This document shows positions 43,259-52,079 of a stretch of DNA of 64,000 nucleotides, in pieces. The position numbers were made by a program, and so were the translations under genes. Under the pieces are notes generated by a model. It made no database searches and was not told where the DNA came from. It was given only the letters and a program-made list of their open reading frames with translations. Source of the DNA: Eisenbergiella tayi (GTDB lineage Bacteria; Bacillota; Clostridia; Lachnospirales; Lachnospiraceae); the NCBI RefSeq assembly GCF_001881565.1, contig NZ_MPDJ01000011.1, positions 93,534 through 157,533 on the forward strand, read 5' to 3'. Every line of letters begins with the position of its first letter. Position 1 is the stretch's first letter.

Positions 43259-44608
43259 TTACCTCTTTTCAACTAAAAATCCATCCACAGCAAAATCTTT
43301 TAAAGTAAAACTGACATTGATCGAAAATTCAAAACGGAGTTTATTCCCATAAAAAGAGAAACGATAGACAGCGACATACGGTGTTTCAATGAAATAAATC
43401 TTCAGTATAAGAGCTTCGTTAAAGACTGCCTCACAGTAATATTCCTGCTTATGAACCTGCAGGTCCTTCAGGAAATTCATTTTCCCGCTGGTTTCCTGTA
43501 AAAGTGAAAAACGGATAGTATCGGTATATTCCGCATAACATAGCTTCACCAGATATTCATTACAGGATGGAAGAAATTCCACATACTTGATTCCCAGAAT
43601 ATTATCTTCAAGCCTGAAATTACTACACGGGATTACAGCATCCACGGCAGCAGCGTTTTTTTCAGGTCTTGTATTTTCGATATAGGCGCAGCAGCATTCT
43701 GTATCATTAAGCAAATGCTTATAAATTAACGACAACAAGGCTTCCGTTTTGGAATACTGGGAAAACACAATGACAGCTTTCTTTTTATCAGGGCACATTA
43801 AGCACAGCTGCCCAAAAGCACCATCCATACGATAATATCCATCCTTACCGATATGAAATTGATAACCATATCCGTTTCCCGAAAACTCACTGTCCGGATT
43901 GTTTATATCATCCTGCTTAATTATTTGCTGTGTTACGGCCATCTTCAAATATTCCTTTGATATAAGCTGACTGCCGTTGTATGAGCCCTCTTTTAACAGC
44001 AGCTGCGCTATTTTGACAAGAGACATGGGATACAGGCTCAGCCCCATTCCTCCCGCCGTCAGCTTTTCCGGAGACAGCTCCCATTGAGCCTCATAAATCT
44101 CCATGGGATAAAATAAATACCGGTTCAGGAACTGTTCCAGAGACAGGCCCGACACTTTCATGATAATGGCGGACAGCATATGGGAGCAATGGGTGCTGTA
44201 CCTGTAAAAGGTTCCCGGCTCATGGGGAAATAACTGTTTCAGAAAGGCTTTCACCCAATTATCCTGAACAAATAGATCCGAATAAGTATTTTCATGAATC
44301 CCGCAGGACATGGTCAGCAAATGCTGAACCGTAATCCTGCTCAGATTTTCATCCGGTGTCTCCGGACACTCCTCCGGGAAAAAACCGATAATAGAATCAT
44401 CCATATGCAGCAGACCCAAATCCCAGGCAATTCCTGTTGCAAGTCCCGAAAAGGTTTTAGTCATGGAGAAAAACAGTTTTAGGGAATCCATTTTATAGGG
44501 ATATCTGACATATTCCCCCATCACACTGCTCTCCGAAATATACAGGGCATGTGTGATATTCGTATTTTCATTTTTGCTGCATTCCTGTATAAAACCTGCA
44601 AATGACAA
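43259..44608 (-). CDS. Beta-lactamase-related serine hydrolase
   Basis: A 449-residue protein of the class C beta-lactamase/DD-peptidase-like superfamily. The SxxK motif is SMTK at 48-51, and YRYSTHCSHM provides the YxN-like segment (YST here, with Tyr kept). DGAFGQLCLMCPD would be the HxG-like position, altered in many members of this group. There is no clear signal peptide, so a cytoplasmic esterase or amidase role is more likely than antibiotic hydrolysis. The C-terminal 130 residues form an extra beta-rich domain. Ten bases separate it from the methyltransferase fragment downstream. Confidence 0.83.
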   Translation of the reverse strand: MSFAGFIQECSKNENTNITHALYISESSVMGEYVRYPYKMDSLKLFFSMTKTFSGLATGIAWDLGLLHMDDSIIGFFPEECPETPDENLSRITVQHLLTMSCGIHENTYSDLFVQDNWVKAFLKQLFPHEPGTFYRYSTHCSHMLSAIIMKVSGLSLEQFLNRYLFYPMEIYEAQWELSPEKLTAGGMGLSLYPMSLVKIAQLLLKEGSYNGSQLISKEYLKMAVTQQIIKQDDINNPDSEFSGNGYGYQFHIGKDGYYRMDGAFGQLCLMCPDKKKAVIVFSQYSKTEALLSLIYKHLLNDTECCCAYIENTRPEKNAAAVDAVIPCSNFRLEDNILGIKYVEFLPSCNEYLVKLCYAEYTDTIRFSLLQETSGKMNFLKDLQVHKQEYYCEAVFNEALILKIYFIETPYVAVYRFSFYGNKLRFEFSINVSFTLKDFAVDGFLVEKR

Positions 44609-44744
44609 GGCTTCATCCTCCTTATTTCATTATAATTCTTTTTGTTTCCATTCTTTTTTCCGTATTCTTCATTAAAATCGTAGGCAATTTCATATGTGTC
44701 ATACTCGCCAAACCATCATGCGTCCCCCGTCAATATCAATATTT

Positions 44745-45386
44745 TCAGAACTCGTTTATCTCCGATGACAATACAGCCTCCAGAAAGCTTTCCGGCACAG
44801 AGCGGAAGCGCAGTCTTTTATAATCTTCCTCCGGCATATGACGCATCAGCACCGGCAGGCTTTCCTCCAGTCCGTTTTCCCGATATCCGATTCTCTTGTC
44901 CGTAAGAAACGCAAAACCAAAATCCGTATACAATTTAATAGCTCTATAGCTTGACGGCTGCGTGTGCAGATATACGGGAAAATCATTCGCTCCAAGTTCC
45001 GACAACAGCTTTGTAATAAGGGCTCTTCCTATTCCGCTGCCTTCACAGCCCTTTTTTACCTTAAGCCAGTGCAGGGTATTTATTTTTCCATAGGACTTCC
45101 AGATAAAGCCGGTTCCTACAGGATTCCCCTCACTATCCCTCACAAACAGGCACTGTGAATAGAATAAATCTTCTTTTTCTCCATATACCTTCTGAAAATA
45201 ATCTGTCATATAGCCGAAAAACGCTTCCGCCTGTTCTCCCTCGTCAAAAGGCATTCTTTTCCACAGGTCAAGCTCATCCCTCCTGCATGAATCAAAGTAA
45301 TACCCTTCAGGCAGACAAGCATAAGCTTCCTTCTTCGGTACTTCGCAAACCATGAACAAATTCAGATCCGGAATTTCCTCGTACAT
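44745..45386 (-). CDS. GNAT family N-acetyltransferase
   Basis: A 213-residue GNAT protein: N-terminal part with FDSCRRDELDLWKRMPFDEGEQAEAFFGYM, acetyl-CoA loop VKKGCEGSGIGRALITKLL, and C-terminal PVYLHTQPSSYRAIKLYTDFGFAFLTD. The conserved HTQPSS segment is common in Firmicutes GNATs of unknown substrate. It sits alone between a serine hydrolase and a YcxB-like gene. Confidence 0.86.
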   Translation of the reverse strand: MYEEIPDLNLFMVCEVPKKEAYACLPEGYYFDSCRRDELDLWKRMPFDEGEQAEAFFGYMTDYFQKVYGEKEDLFYSQCLFVRDSEGNPVGTGFIWKSYGKINTLHWLKVKKGCEGSGIGRALITKLLSELGANDFPVYLHTQPSSYRAIKLYTDFGFAFLTDKRIGYRENGLEESLPVLMRHMPEEDYKRLRFRSVPESFLEAVLSSEINEF

Positions 45387-45427
45387 CCTATACTCCTTTT
45401 ATTACCATTTCCTCTGTTACCTGATAC

Positions 45428-45477
45428 AAAAAAAGCAGGACATCATAAACGGACCGTTTTCCGTCTGACATCCTGCA
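45428..45477 (-). terminator. Terminator of the YcxB-like gene
   Basis: On the minus strand GCAGGATGTCAGACGG pairs with CCGTTTATGATGTCCTGC (with mismatches) and is followed by TTTTTTT. It lies nine bases past the gene's stop. Confidence 0.85.
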
Positions 45478-45485
45478 TACCACTC

Positions 45486-46247
45486 TTATTTGATTTTCCA
45501 GTCTCCCTGCAGCATCATGAACACTTTCCATTCTTCTAAGTTCCCCATGACAAAACTGTCCTTAGGTACAAGAAGAGACAGCTTCTTCTGGATCACCAGG
45601 ACATACAGATTCTTGGAACTGATAATCTTTGTAATCGCCGAATACTCAAATACAGAATGAGCGCCGTTGTTGGAAAAGATTTCGAGAGCGTCGGAATAAA
45701 AGCTGATTCTTCTCTCCAGAGGTTTTCCCCCGTTATTCGCCACCTGTTTGGCAAATTTCTTATCTCGAGAGGATTTATAAAGGAAAAACGGCATTACCAG
45801 ACATATGATACCCACAAGAAGGAATACAATGCCCGAGCTGAAGGCGCCGCCAATGATGCTGAACAGTCCGAGAATAATACTGACTCCGCCCATGATATAA
45901 TACAGCTTGCGGTATTGGCCCATAAATGCTTTCACAAATTCCAGATACACTTCTTTGGTGATCGTAAATTCATTTTTGAAAAGGAGCTGGCCTCCGATAC
46001 GGTATCCGGTTCCTGCCTGATGTATCGGCGGTATTGTCCTGGTGTTTTCACCAGGTTCTTCCGCGTCTTCGGACTCATCTGCTTCAGAGTCATCCTTTTC
46101 CGCCCCATCCGCTCCCGGTTCGTCTGCTTCTTCATCTGTCCGCTGGCCGTCTGCTCCCTGCTGTACTGTCTCTTCCAGATCTGCCGCAGTGTCTGCCCCT
46201 GCTTCCTTATCTTCTGTTTCCATAGTCTCGTTCTTTTGTTCTTCCAT
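45486..46247 (-). CDS. YcxB-like membrane protein with acidic N-terminal tail
   Basis: A 253-residue protein. Residues 1-70 are extremely rich in Glu, Asp, Ala and Gly (low complexity, probably disordered). Two helices at about 114-135 and 136-157 (YIMGGVSIILGLFSIIGG; GIVFLLVGIICLVMPFFLY) form a membrane hairpin, and the remainder (SFYSDALEIFSNNGAHSVFEYSAITKI, LLVPKDSFVMGNLEEW) matches the YcxB-like domain. Function unknown; location membrane. Confidence 0.8.
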   Translation of the reverse strand: MEEQKNETMETEDKEAGADTAADLEETVQQGADGQRTDEEADEPGADGAEKDDSEADESEDAEEPGENTRTIPPIHQAGTGYRIGGQLLFKNEFTITKEVYLEFVKAFMGQYRKLYYIMGGVSIILGLFSIIGGAFSSGIVFLLVGIICLVMPFFLYKSSRDKKFAKQVANNGGKPLERRISFYSDALEIFSNNGAHSVFEYSAITKIISSKNLYVLVIQKKLSLLVPKDSFVMGNLEEWKVFMMLQGDWKIK

Positions 46248-46400
46248 TTTTACCTCTCATTCCACCGGCCATAAACAGCCTGTTTCTTTCTGTCTGTTCT
46301 GCCATAAAGAAATTATGTATGTAAATAAAATTATAATAGAAAGCCTCCCGGCCGTCCACCTTTAATTTTACTTTCCGATTTGTCATTTCCCTATCTTCCA

Positions 46401-46409
46401 CATACTATA
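46401..46409 (+). promoter_or_regulatory. Possible mother-cell sigma -10 before the collagen-like gene
   Basis: CATACTATA fits the SigK -10 pattern CATAnnnTA and the SigE pattern CATACAnT with one mismatch, 34 bases before the ATG. I see no firm -35. It would fit a spore-surface product. Confidence 0.35.
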
Positions 46410-46442
46410 AAATAGAATACCATAATCGGATGGGAATGAAAA

Positions 46443-47162
46443 ATGAATTCTTCCAATTACAATAGAAATAATTCCTCCTGCTGCAATTCATGCGGTTCCT
46501 GCGGCTGCACCCAATGCCGGCAGGGGCCGCCCGGCCCTCAGGGGCCTCCCGGTCCACAAGGCATCCCGGGGGAAAGAGGCCCCAGGGGAGAGCAGGGGCC
46601 TGCCGGTCTCCGGGGAGAACAGGGCCCTCAGGGTTTCATCGGCCCACGAGGCAAACAGGGACCGCAAGGCCCTGCCGGACCGCAGGGCATACCCGGCCCA
46701 CAAGGCCTGCCCGGGGCCAGAGGGGAACAGGGGCCTCCCGGTACGGAAGGCTGGAAAAATACTGCCTACGCTCAATATGGAATCGCTGCATCTCCTCCCA
46801 GCCATAATTACCTTCCCTATTATCCTGTCTGGGGTGCCGGGGGACTCACCAGTCTGCCCACTGATGAAACCATACAGTTTATGCCGGGATATGTTTACAT
46901 GATTTCTTTTGTTTTCCTGGCGGTACCGGATGCCGGAAATTACTATCAGCTCCTGCCCTATCTTAATGGCTCGCCCCGTTTCCTTTATTCCGTACTGGCA
47001 GCTGCGGGAAGCGGCAGGACAGCTTCTGCCAGCGCCTCCTTTCTGACCAATGAAGCCCTTTATGAACCTCTGGATTTTTCCCTTTTGCTTACTTACCCTG
47101 ACACGGTACGTAATATAGATATCACCGGAGCCGTCTCCATTTATCCTGTCGCCGTTCTTTAA
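46443..47162 (+). CDS. Collagen-like (BclA-type) spore-surface protein
   Basis: A 239-residue protein. N-terminus is Ser/Asn-rich with six Cys between residues 13 and 25 (CC, CGSCGC, C), then 25 uninterrupted G-X-Y triplets (28-102) in which X and Y are often Pro, Gln, Arg or Glu, followed by a 135-residue globular domain ending in SIYPVAVL. The C-terminal domain resembles the TNF/C1q-like head of BclA glycoproteins, which trimerises and nucleates the collagen helix. No signal peptide, consistent with release from the mother cell onto the spore. The Cys cluster could cross-link the protein to the coat. Start ATG follows GGATGGGA. Confidence 0.9.
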   Translation: MNSSNYNRNNSSCCNSCGSCGCTQCRQGPPGPQGPPGPQGIPGERGPRGEQGPAGLRGEQGPQGFIGPRGKQGPQGPAGPQGIPGPQGLPGARGEQGPPGTEGWKNTAYAQYGIAASPPSHNYLPYYPVWGAGGLTSLPTDETIQFMPGYVYMISFVFLAVPDAGNYYQLLPYLNGSPRFLYSVLAAAGSGRTASASASFLTNEALYEPLDFSLLLTYPDTVRNIDITGAVSIYPVAVL

Positions 47163-47166
47163 CCAA

Positions 47167-47213
47167 TAAACGGGCCTGCCATTCCTTTTTATGGATAGCA
47201 GGCCCGTTTTATT
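47167..47213 (+). terminator. Terminator of the collagen-like gene
   Basis: AAACGGGCCTGC and GCAGGCCCGTTT arms form a 12-bp stem with an AT-rich loop and a T-tail, five bases after the stop. An almost identical copy appears at 48387-48431. Confidence 0.9.
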
Positions 47214-47297
47214 CCTCCCAAGTAATTAGCGGATTACACATTAAAGACTGATGTTCATTAAACTTACTTCCCCACGATACTCGACTTAAAACAGTTT

Positions 47298-48122
47298 TCA
47301 CTTATATAAAGCAGTAAGATCTTTCACATATATTTCCCCATTTGTAAATTGAATTTTACTATTGCTTAAAAATCCATCCAGCGATTGAATTGTTTTATCC
47401 ATAAGAGAAATCTTCCATTTTTTTCTTAAATCTTTTTTGAAGCTTATATAAATTTCATTTTTTAATGGTTCATATACTATTGTACAAAGAGTATTCTCCT
47501 GACTGGTTTTATTTAAAACTTCAAAGGCTTCCTTTATTCCAAAGCTGTCATTATTATTATTAATATATTCATAGGCACAAATATATCTGTCAGCACCTAT
47601 TCCATGTACTTCCTTATAATTTGTTTCTTTAAATTTCCCATTCGGGAAATTAGTCATAACAATAAAATCATTATAAATAGGACTTACTGCATTTGTATTA
47701 CTTCCTTCTTCCAGAATAAATGCATCACCAGTCTTATCGGCGATAATAGTATGTAACCCTAAATCCGGGTATAGTGGATTCCTGGGATATGCGATTACTC
47801 TTTTATTAAGGATTTCAAAAAATTCAGATGCTTTTTTTGTTTCCTTCAGCGCCTCATCAAAAACATCAAAAGCAAACCAGTCATTTTCGTCACAACCTGC
47901 TTTGAACCCCGGGCCATAATCTACTGCCTGGGTACATATAAAAAGGCCCTCGCTGTTAAAGCCAGCGATATCCCTGTATTTGTTACCTGCAAATCCGGAA
48001 AAGTAAAATAAGTTCTTATCCTTATAACTATTAACCTTCAGTTTTAAATCAATATCATCCGTATCAAAATTCATACCGTAGACAGGTTTTTGCTGACTGT
48101 ATACTGCAAAACTTGTACACAT
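47298..48122 (-). CDS. Linear amide C-N hydrolase (Ntn, choloylglycine hydrolase superfamily)
   Basis: A 274-residue Ntn-hydrolase. Translation starts MCTSFAVY, so Cys2 becomes the N-terminal nucleophile after removal of Met; YGMNFDTD supplies the next conserved Asn/Asp pair and the NFPNG and GADRY segments fit the family. Relatives include bile-salt hydrolases, penicillin V acylases and acyl-homoserine-lactone acylases; the sequence alone does not choose among them, and it is shorter than classic bile-salt hydrolases. Codons are clearly richer in A and T than those of neighbours, and the gene lies between two copies of the collagen-gene end, which suggests acquisition. Confidence 0.8.
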   Translation of the reverse strand: MCTSFAVYSQQKPVYGMNFDTDDIDLKLKVNSYKDKNLFYFSGFAGNKYRDIAGFNSEGLFICTQAVDYGPGFKAGCDENDWFAFDVFDEALKETKKASEFFEILNKRVIAYPRNPLYPDLGLHTIIADKTGDAFILEEGSNTNAVSPIYNDFIVMTNFPNGKFKETNYKEVHGIGADRYICAYEYINNNNDSFGIKEAFEVLNKTSQENTLCTIVYEPLKNEIYISFKKDLRKKWKISLMDKTIQSLDGFLSNSKIQFTNGEIYVKDLTALYK

Positions 48123-48289
48123 TTTGGAACCTCCTTTTGAGATATCATTATGTCATATACTTAGAGTTTCAGAAAATTGTTCAGTTATTTTTTCATCGGC
48201 TTCACCGCTTTCCTAAACTATGTCCATATGATACCATCATACATTTCGATGACTCCACCTATAACATTTTTCAGAATCAAAAATGAGTC

Positions 48290-48440
48290 TCCTTTCTTAA
48301 TAGCTTGCCCTGTTTCCTTTATTCCGTATCGGCAGCCTCGGAAAGCAACAGAACAGTTCCTGTCAGCGCGCCGTCCTTTAACCGGTAAACGGGCCTGCCA
48401 TTCCTTTTTATGGATAGCAGGCCCGTTTTTCTTACATTGC
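48290..48440 (+). pseudogene. Degenerate copy of the collagen-like gene's 3' end
   Basis: This stretch repeats two separate pieces of the intact gene in order: TCTTAAT-GC...CCTTTATTCCGTA...GGCAGC, matching 46960-47035, and the final codons and terminator, matching 47150-47213. About 115 bases between those pieces are missing. Frameshifts and substitutions remove coding capacity. With it, the 319-base gap between the Ntn-hydrolase start and the acylphosphatase end is largely explained. The hairpin at 48387-48431 still looks functional. Confidence 0.75.
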
Positions 48441-48441
48441 G

Positions 48442-48711
48442 TCAATTGGCAATGCGGAATATTTCTTCCTCTTTAAGAGGGATCTGTTCTTCCTCTATGC
48501 TGAGGATTTCAATCCACTTGCCCCTCTTGATTTTGTCTACAAGATGAAGGATTTCTTTCTGCGTTCCCTGTACCTCCATCTCCACTCTGCCATCTGACAG
48601 ATTAGCCACCCAGCCGGTCAGGCCCAATTCCCTGGCCGCCATATAGGCCGTATAGCGAAAGCCCACTCCCTGTACCTCCCCGGAAAAAATCATATGCTTT
48701 CTGATTTCCAT
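48442..48711 (-). CDS. Acylphosphatase
   Basis: An 89-residue acylphosphatase that hydrolyses carboxyl-phosphate bonds. The signature GEVQGVGFRYTAY places the phosphate-binding Arg at residue 19; the catalytic Asn is in WVANLSDG at 37. Length is as expected. ATG 48711 follows AAGGAAG. It sits 42 bases downstream of the S1-domain gene. Confidence 0.92.
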   Translation of the reverse strand: MEIRKHMIFSGEVQGVGFRYTAYMAARELGLTGWVANLSDGRVEMEVQGTQKEILHLVDKIKRGKWIEILSIEEEQIPLKEEEIFRIAN

Positions 48712-48753
48712 GGGTCTTCCTTTCCTTACCTTGCGCAAATCTGTTCTTCTTCC

Positions 48754-49647
48754 TCAGAACTTCAGATTCTTGAACAAATCGCCCAGTGAAGTGGTGGCTT
48801 CTTCTTTGGAGCTGTACTCTGCCGCCTGATGGGCTTCCATCTCATCGGCTTCCGAATTTTCCTCCACAGCTTTTATGCTGAGGCTTATTTTATTGTCATT
48901 GGTATTCAGCACCTTGGCCTTTACTTTATCCCCTACAGTAAGAACTTCGGAAGGCTTTTTAATTCTCTTCTGACTGATCTGGGAAATGTGTACGAGTCCG
49001 CTCAAACCATCAGGCAGGCTGACAAATGCACCGTAAGGCATCAGGCTTTCCACAACTCCCTCCAGGATACTGCCCGGAACCAGCATGGAAATCTTATGGT
49101 TGATATCCTCCACTGCACGCTCTTTCTCAATTACCTTGGCGGAGAGAACCAGCTTGTTCTTTTCCTCATCCACGGTAATTACCCGAACCTCCAGCTCTCT
49201 TCCGAGCCAGGGCTCCAAATCCTCAACATAGGTCAGGGACAGCTGGGACGCGGGAATAAAACCACGGATCCCTTCCACAAAAGCCACTGCGCCGGCCTTT
49301 ACGATTTCACTGATTTTTACCTGGATATTCTTGTTCTCTGCCATGTAGCCTTTGAGTATATCCCAGGCCAGCACCTGTACCGCTTCTTTTTTGGAGAGCT
49401 TTATATTTCCTTCGCCGTCATCTGTCTTTACCACGGTAGCCTCTATTTCGTCGCCTACCTTCACATCCTCAAGGATATTAAATCCGGGATCGCCGCTCAT
49501 GTCCTCCGCTTTTATAATACCTTGAGCATAATACTGCAGATCCAGAACCGCTTCCTCTTCATTCACCGCAATGACGGTACCTGTAATAATATCCCCTTCT
49601 TTTATGGAACGGAAGGATGCTTCCAGCTCCTTTGCATAATCTTCCAT
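48754..49647 (-). CDS. S1-domain RNA-binding protein (short RpsA-like)
   Basis: A 297-residue protein with three S1 OB-fold domains at about 14-85, 100-165 and 188-258 (GDIITGTVIAVNEEEAVLDL; GFIPASQLSL; GSILEGVVESLMPYGAFVSLPDGLSGLVHISQIS). The last is the best-conserved. Firmicutes carry short S1-like proteins that bind mRNA or ribosomes rather than the full six-domain S1. The ATG 49647 follows GGGA; a GTG seven codons upstream is the alternative. Confidence 0.88.
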   Translation of the reverse strand: MEDYAKELEASFRSIKEGDIITGTVIAVNEEEAVLDLQYYAQGIIKAEDMSGDPGFNILEDVKVGDEIEATVVKTDDGEGNIKLSKKEAVQVLAWDILKGYMAENKNIQVKISEIVKAGAVAFVEGIRGFIPASQLSLTYVEDLEPWLGRELEVRVITVDEEKNKLVLSAKVIEKERAVEDINHKISMLVPGSILEGVVESLMPYGAFVSLPDGLSGLVHISQISQKRIKKPSEVLTVGDKVKAKVLNTNDNKISLSIKAVEENSEADEMEAHQAAEYSSKEEATTSLGDLFKNLKF

Positions 49648-49707
49648 CGTTTCCCTTTTCTCTTCCACGGTCTTGTCCCATCCTTTCTGTTATTTCCTTT
49701 ATTATAA

Positions 49708-49732
49708 ATAAAACTGACTCTCTTGTCGAGTC
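49708..49732 (-). terminator. Weak terminator after hypE
   Basis: A 5-bp stem (GACTC, loop, GAGTC at 49716-49732) followed on the minus strand by AGTTTTATTT. It lies 43 bases after the hypE stop. Given the short stem this is a tentative call. Confidence 0.3.
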
Positions 49733-49774
49733 CCGGATTCAGATTTCACCCCTGCCATATAAGCCAAACAGCAA

Positions 49775-50761
49775 TTAGCAGATTCTGGGAAGCCCTTCTC
49801 CTATGAGCTCCGTAATGACCCGTATTCCGCCCAGAGGAGTGGTGAGCAGCACCTTTCCTCTTTCCTTACCGGAAATATGGCCGATAATGGCTGCCGCTTC
49901 TCCGTATTTGCTTTTCTGCATACAGGAAAGGGCGAGTTCGGCGTCTTCTCCTGCCACAACCGCGGTCATTTTCCCTTCGTTTCCCATATAGAGGGGATCC
50001 AGTCCCAGCAGGCCGCAGAAGCCTTTTACCTGATCCGATACCGGAAGGCAGGACTGTGTAAGCTCCACACAGCAGTCGGAGGCAGCAGCAAATTCATGCA
50101 GGACTGTGGCGAGTCCGCCTCTGGTGACATCACGCATAGCCTTGATGCGCACTCCCGCTTCCTGCATGGAACGGACCATTTCTCCCAGGGGAGCGCAGTC
50201 GCTCACGATGCTGTTGGTTATTTCCATACGCGCACTGAGTATGGCGGCATGGTGATCTCCCAGGTTCCCGGAAACGAGTACGGTATCCCCTTCTTCGCAG
50301 AGCGAAGCGCTTATCTGCACTCCCTCCGGAACAAAGCCGACTCCGGCAGTATTGATATAGATTCCTCCGCTGCCTTCTATCACCTTGGTATCTCCCGCCA
50401 CTATCGTCACGCCGGCCTCCCGGGCCGTCTGTGCCATGGACGCGGCGATCTTTTCCAATTCCTCACTGTCCGCGCCCTCCTCCAGTATGAAACCGCAGGT
50501 CAGATATTTGGGGCAGGCCCCGCTCATGAGCAAATCATTCACGGTGCCGCAGACGGACAGCTTTCCGATATCTCCTCCCGGAAAAAACAGGGGATTTACC
50601 ACAAAGCTGTCCGTGGTTACCGCAAGCCTGCCGCTCCCCGCTACCACGGCGGAATCCTCCATCCGGGATAAAATATCATTATTAAAATTTTTTTCAAAAA
50701 TGCCGGTAATCAGCTGGGAAGTCGCCCTTCCGCCGCTGCCGTGCGCCATTGTTATTTTCAT
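49775..50761 (-). CDS. hypE: Hydrogenase maturation protein HypE
   Basis: A 328-residue AIR-synthase-like ATPase that dehydrates the carbamoyl group delivered by HypF to a thiocyanate on its C-terminal Cys, giving the CN ligands of the hydrogenase iron. The N-terminus MKITMAHGSGGR and VTTDSFVVNPLFFPGGDIGKL fit, and the protein ends in LPRIC, the required C-terminal cysteine. It is the last gene of the ech-hyp operon. Confidence 0.96.
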   Translation of the reverse strand: MKITMAHGSGGRATSQLITGIFEKNFNNDILSRMEDSAVVAGSGRLAVTTDSFVVNPLFFPGGDIGKLSVCGTVNDLLMSGACPKYLTCGFILEEGADSEELEKIAASMAQTAREAGVTIVAGDTKVIEGSGGIYINTAGVGFVPEGVQISASLCEEGDTVLVSGNLGDHHAAILSARMEITNSIVSDCAPLGEMVRSMQEAGVRIKAMRDVTRGGLATVLHEFAAASDCCVELTQSCLPVSDQVKGFCGLLGLDPLYMGNEGKMTAVVAGEDAELALSCMQKSKYGEAAAIIGHISGKERGKVLLTTPLGGIRVITELIGEGLPRIC

Positions 50762-50788
50762 TTCTATTCCTTTTCTCCGATCATGCGA

Positions 50789-51865
50789 TTATTTATCCCC
50801 GGCTTCTATATTAGAAGCTGATGCTTCCGGAAGGATGCTGTTAAAGCTGTTAAAACAGCTGCCTTCCGTAGAAACCATACAGGCTCCCTGAGGTGTCTGG
50901 GGAGTGCATACCTTTCCGAACAGCGGACACTGGGCGGGACGTACTTTTCCGGTAAGCACTCCGGCGCAGCAGCAGCCCTTATTCTTTTCCCTGTCTTCCA
51001 TGAGCTCTCTGCTGCCTGCATCGAAGGCTTCGTATTTCTTACGCAGTACCATTCCGGAACCGGGTATCACTCCCATCCCCCGCCAGGCAGCGTCCGCAGG
51101 TTCAAAATATTCCTCCACCGCAGCCTGGGCTGTCAGATTTCCTTCTCTGGTAACCGCACTGGTATACATATTTATCGTCTTCCCCACACCCCGAAGCTTA
51201 ACCAAAGCCGCAATGGCCGCCAGAATCTGTTCCCCTTCGAATCCTGCTACCACAAAGGGGATCCCGTATTTTTCAGCCAGGCCTTCAAATGCCCGGCTTC
51301 CGGTGATCACACTCACATGGCCCGGCGCAAGGAAGCCGTCAATGCTGTTTTCCTGCTTTTCCCCGCAGATCCAGTCAATGACCGGAGGCATAACCTTTAA
51401 GGATGTGAGCAGACGGATATTTTTAATGCCGCCGGCCAATGCATTTTTCAGCAGCATGGCATATACCGGCGTAGTGGTTTCAAATCCTACCGCCGCAAAA
51501 ATATATGTGTGCCCCGGATCCTCACCGGCAAGCTTGAGCATATCCATGGGGGAATAAACCATTCTCACCTGACAGCCTTCCGCCCTGGCTTCGCTCAGGC
51601 TCTGGCGGCTGCCCGGGACACGCAGCATATCCCCAAAGGTAACCACGATATTGCCCGGCTCCTTACCCAGCAGGATCAGGCGGTCGATGTATTCCGTCAC
51701 CGTCACGCAGACAGGGCAGCCCGGGCCGGAAACCAACTGAATAGAAGGAGGAAGCAGCCCCGGTATCCCATTGCGGCTGATTTCCGCCGTATGCGTGCCG
51801 CAGACCTCCATCAGCTTCAGCGTGCGGCCCTGATAGCTCTGCAGATATTCAATTATTTCCTTCAC
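50789..51865 (-). CDS. hypD: Hydrogenase maturation protein HypD
   Basis: A 358-residue Fe-S scaffold that, with HypC, assembles Fe(CN)2CO. Motifs MEVCGTHTAEI, GPGCPVCVT and a C-terminal four-Cys segment (CCCAGVLTGKVRPAQCPLFG; CTPQTPQGACMVS) are present. The start is GTG 51865, after GAGGA with eight bases spacing, matching the usual KEIIEYL N-terminus; longer in-frame extensions would read through hypC. It overlaps the hypC end by 17 bases. Confidence 0.95.
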   Translation of the reverse strand: MKEIIEYLQSYQGRTLKLMEVCGTHTAEISRNGIPGLLPPSIQLVSGPGCPVCVTVTEYIDRLILLGKEPGNIVVTFGDMLRVPGSRQSLSEARAEGCQVRMVYSPMDMLKLAGEDPGHTYIFAAVGFETTTPVYAMLLKNALAGGIKNIRLLTSLKVMPPVIDWICGEKQENSIDGFLAPGHVSVITGSRAFEGLAEKYGIPFVVAGFEGEQILAAIAALVKLRGVGKTINMYTSAVTREGNLTAQAAVEEYFEPADAAWRGMGVIPGSGMVLRKKYEAFDAGSRELMEDREKNKGCCCAGVLTGKVRPAQCPLFGKVCTPQTPQGACMVSTEGSCFNSFNSILPEASASNIEAGDK

Positions 51866-52079
51866 CGGCCGCTTCCTCCAATTCCTCAAAAAGCTCTGTG
51901 AGCTGCTTTCCTTCTTCTTCCGAAAGCACCTGCAATATACAGCCGGCATGCACAAGCACGCTGTCTCCCGGTTTTACGCAAACCAGGCCCGCCTCCGCGC
52001 GCACCCTGTTTCCCTGGAAATCCACCACTGCGGTGGTCCCTTCTATCTCAACAACCCTTCCGGGCAATGCTACACACAT
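51849..52079 (-). CDS. hypC: Hydrogenase maturation chaperone HypC
   Basis: A 76-residue HypC/HupF protein beginning MCVALPGRVVEIEG, with the essential Cys2 that holds the iron intermediate. PGDSVLVHAGCILQVL is the second typical block. It carries the nascent Fe(CN)2CO from HypD to the hydrogenase large subunit. It overlaps hypF by 10 bases and hypD by 17. Confidence 0.96.
   Translation of the reverse strand: MCVALPGRVVEIEGTTAVVDFQGNRVRAEAGLVCVKPGDSVLVHAGCILQVLSEEEGKQLTELFEELEEAAGEGNN

Noticed and set aside
43259..44608. Class C beta-lactamase
   Set aside because: SxxK is present but there is no signal peptide, the third motif is altered and an extra C-terminal domain exists, all of which fit a serine hydrolase of other function.
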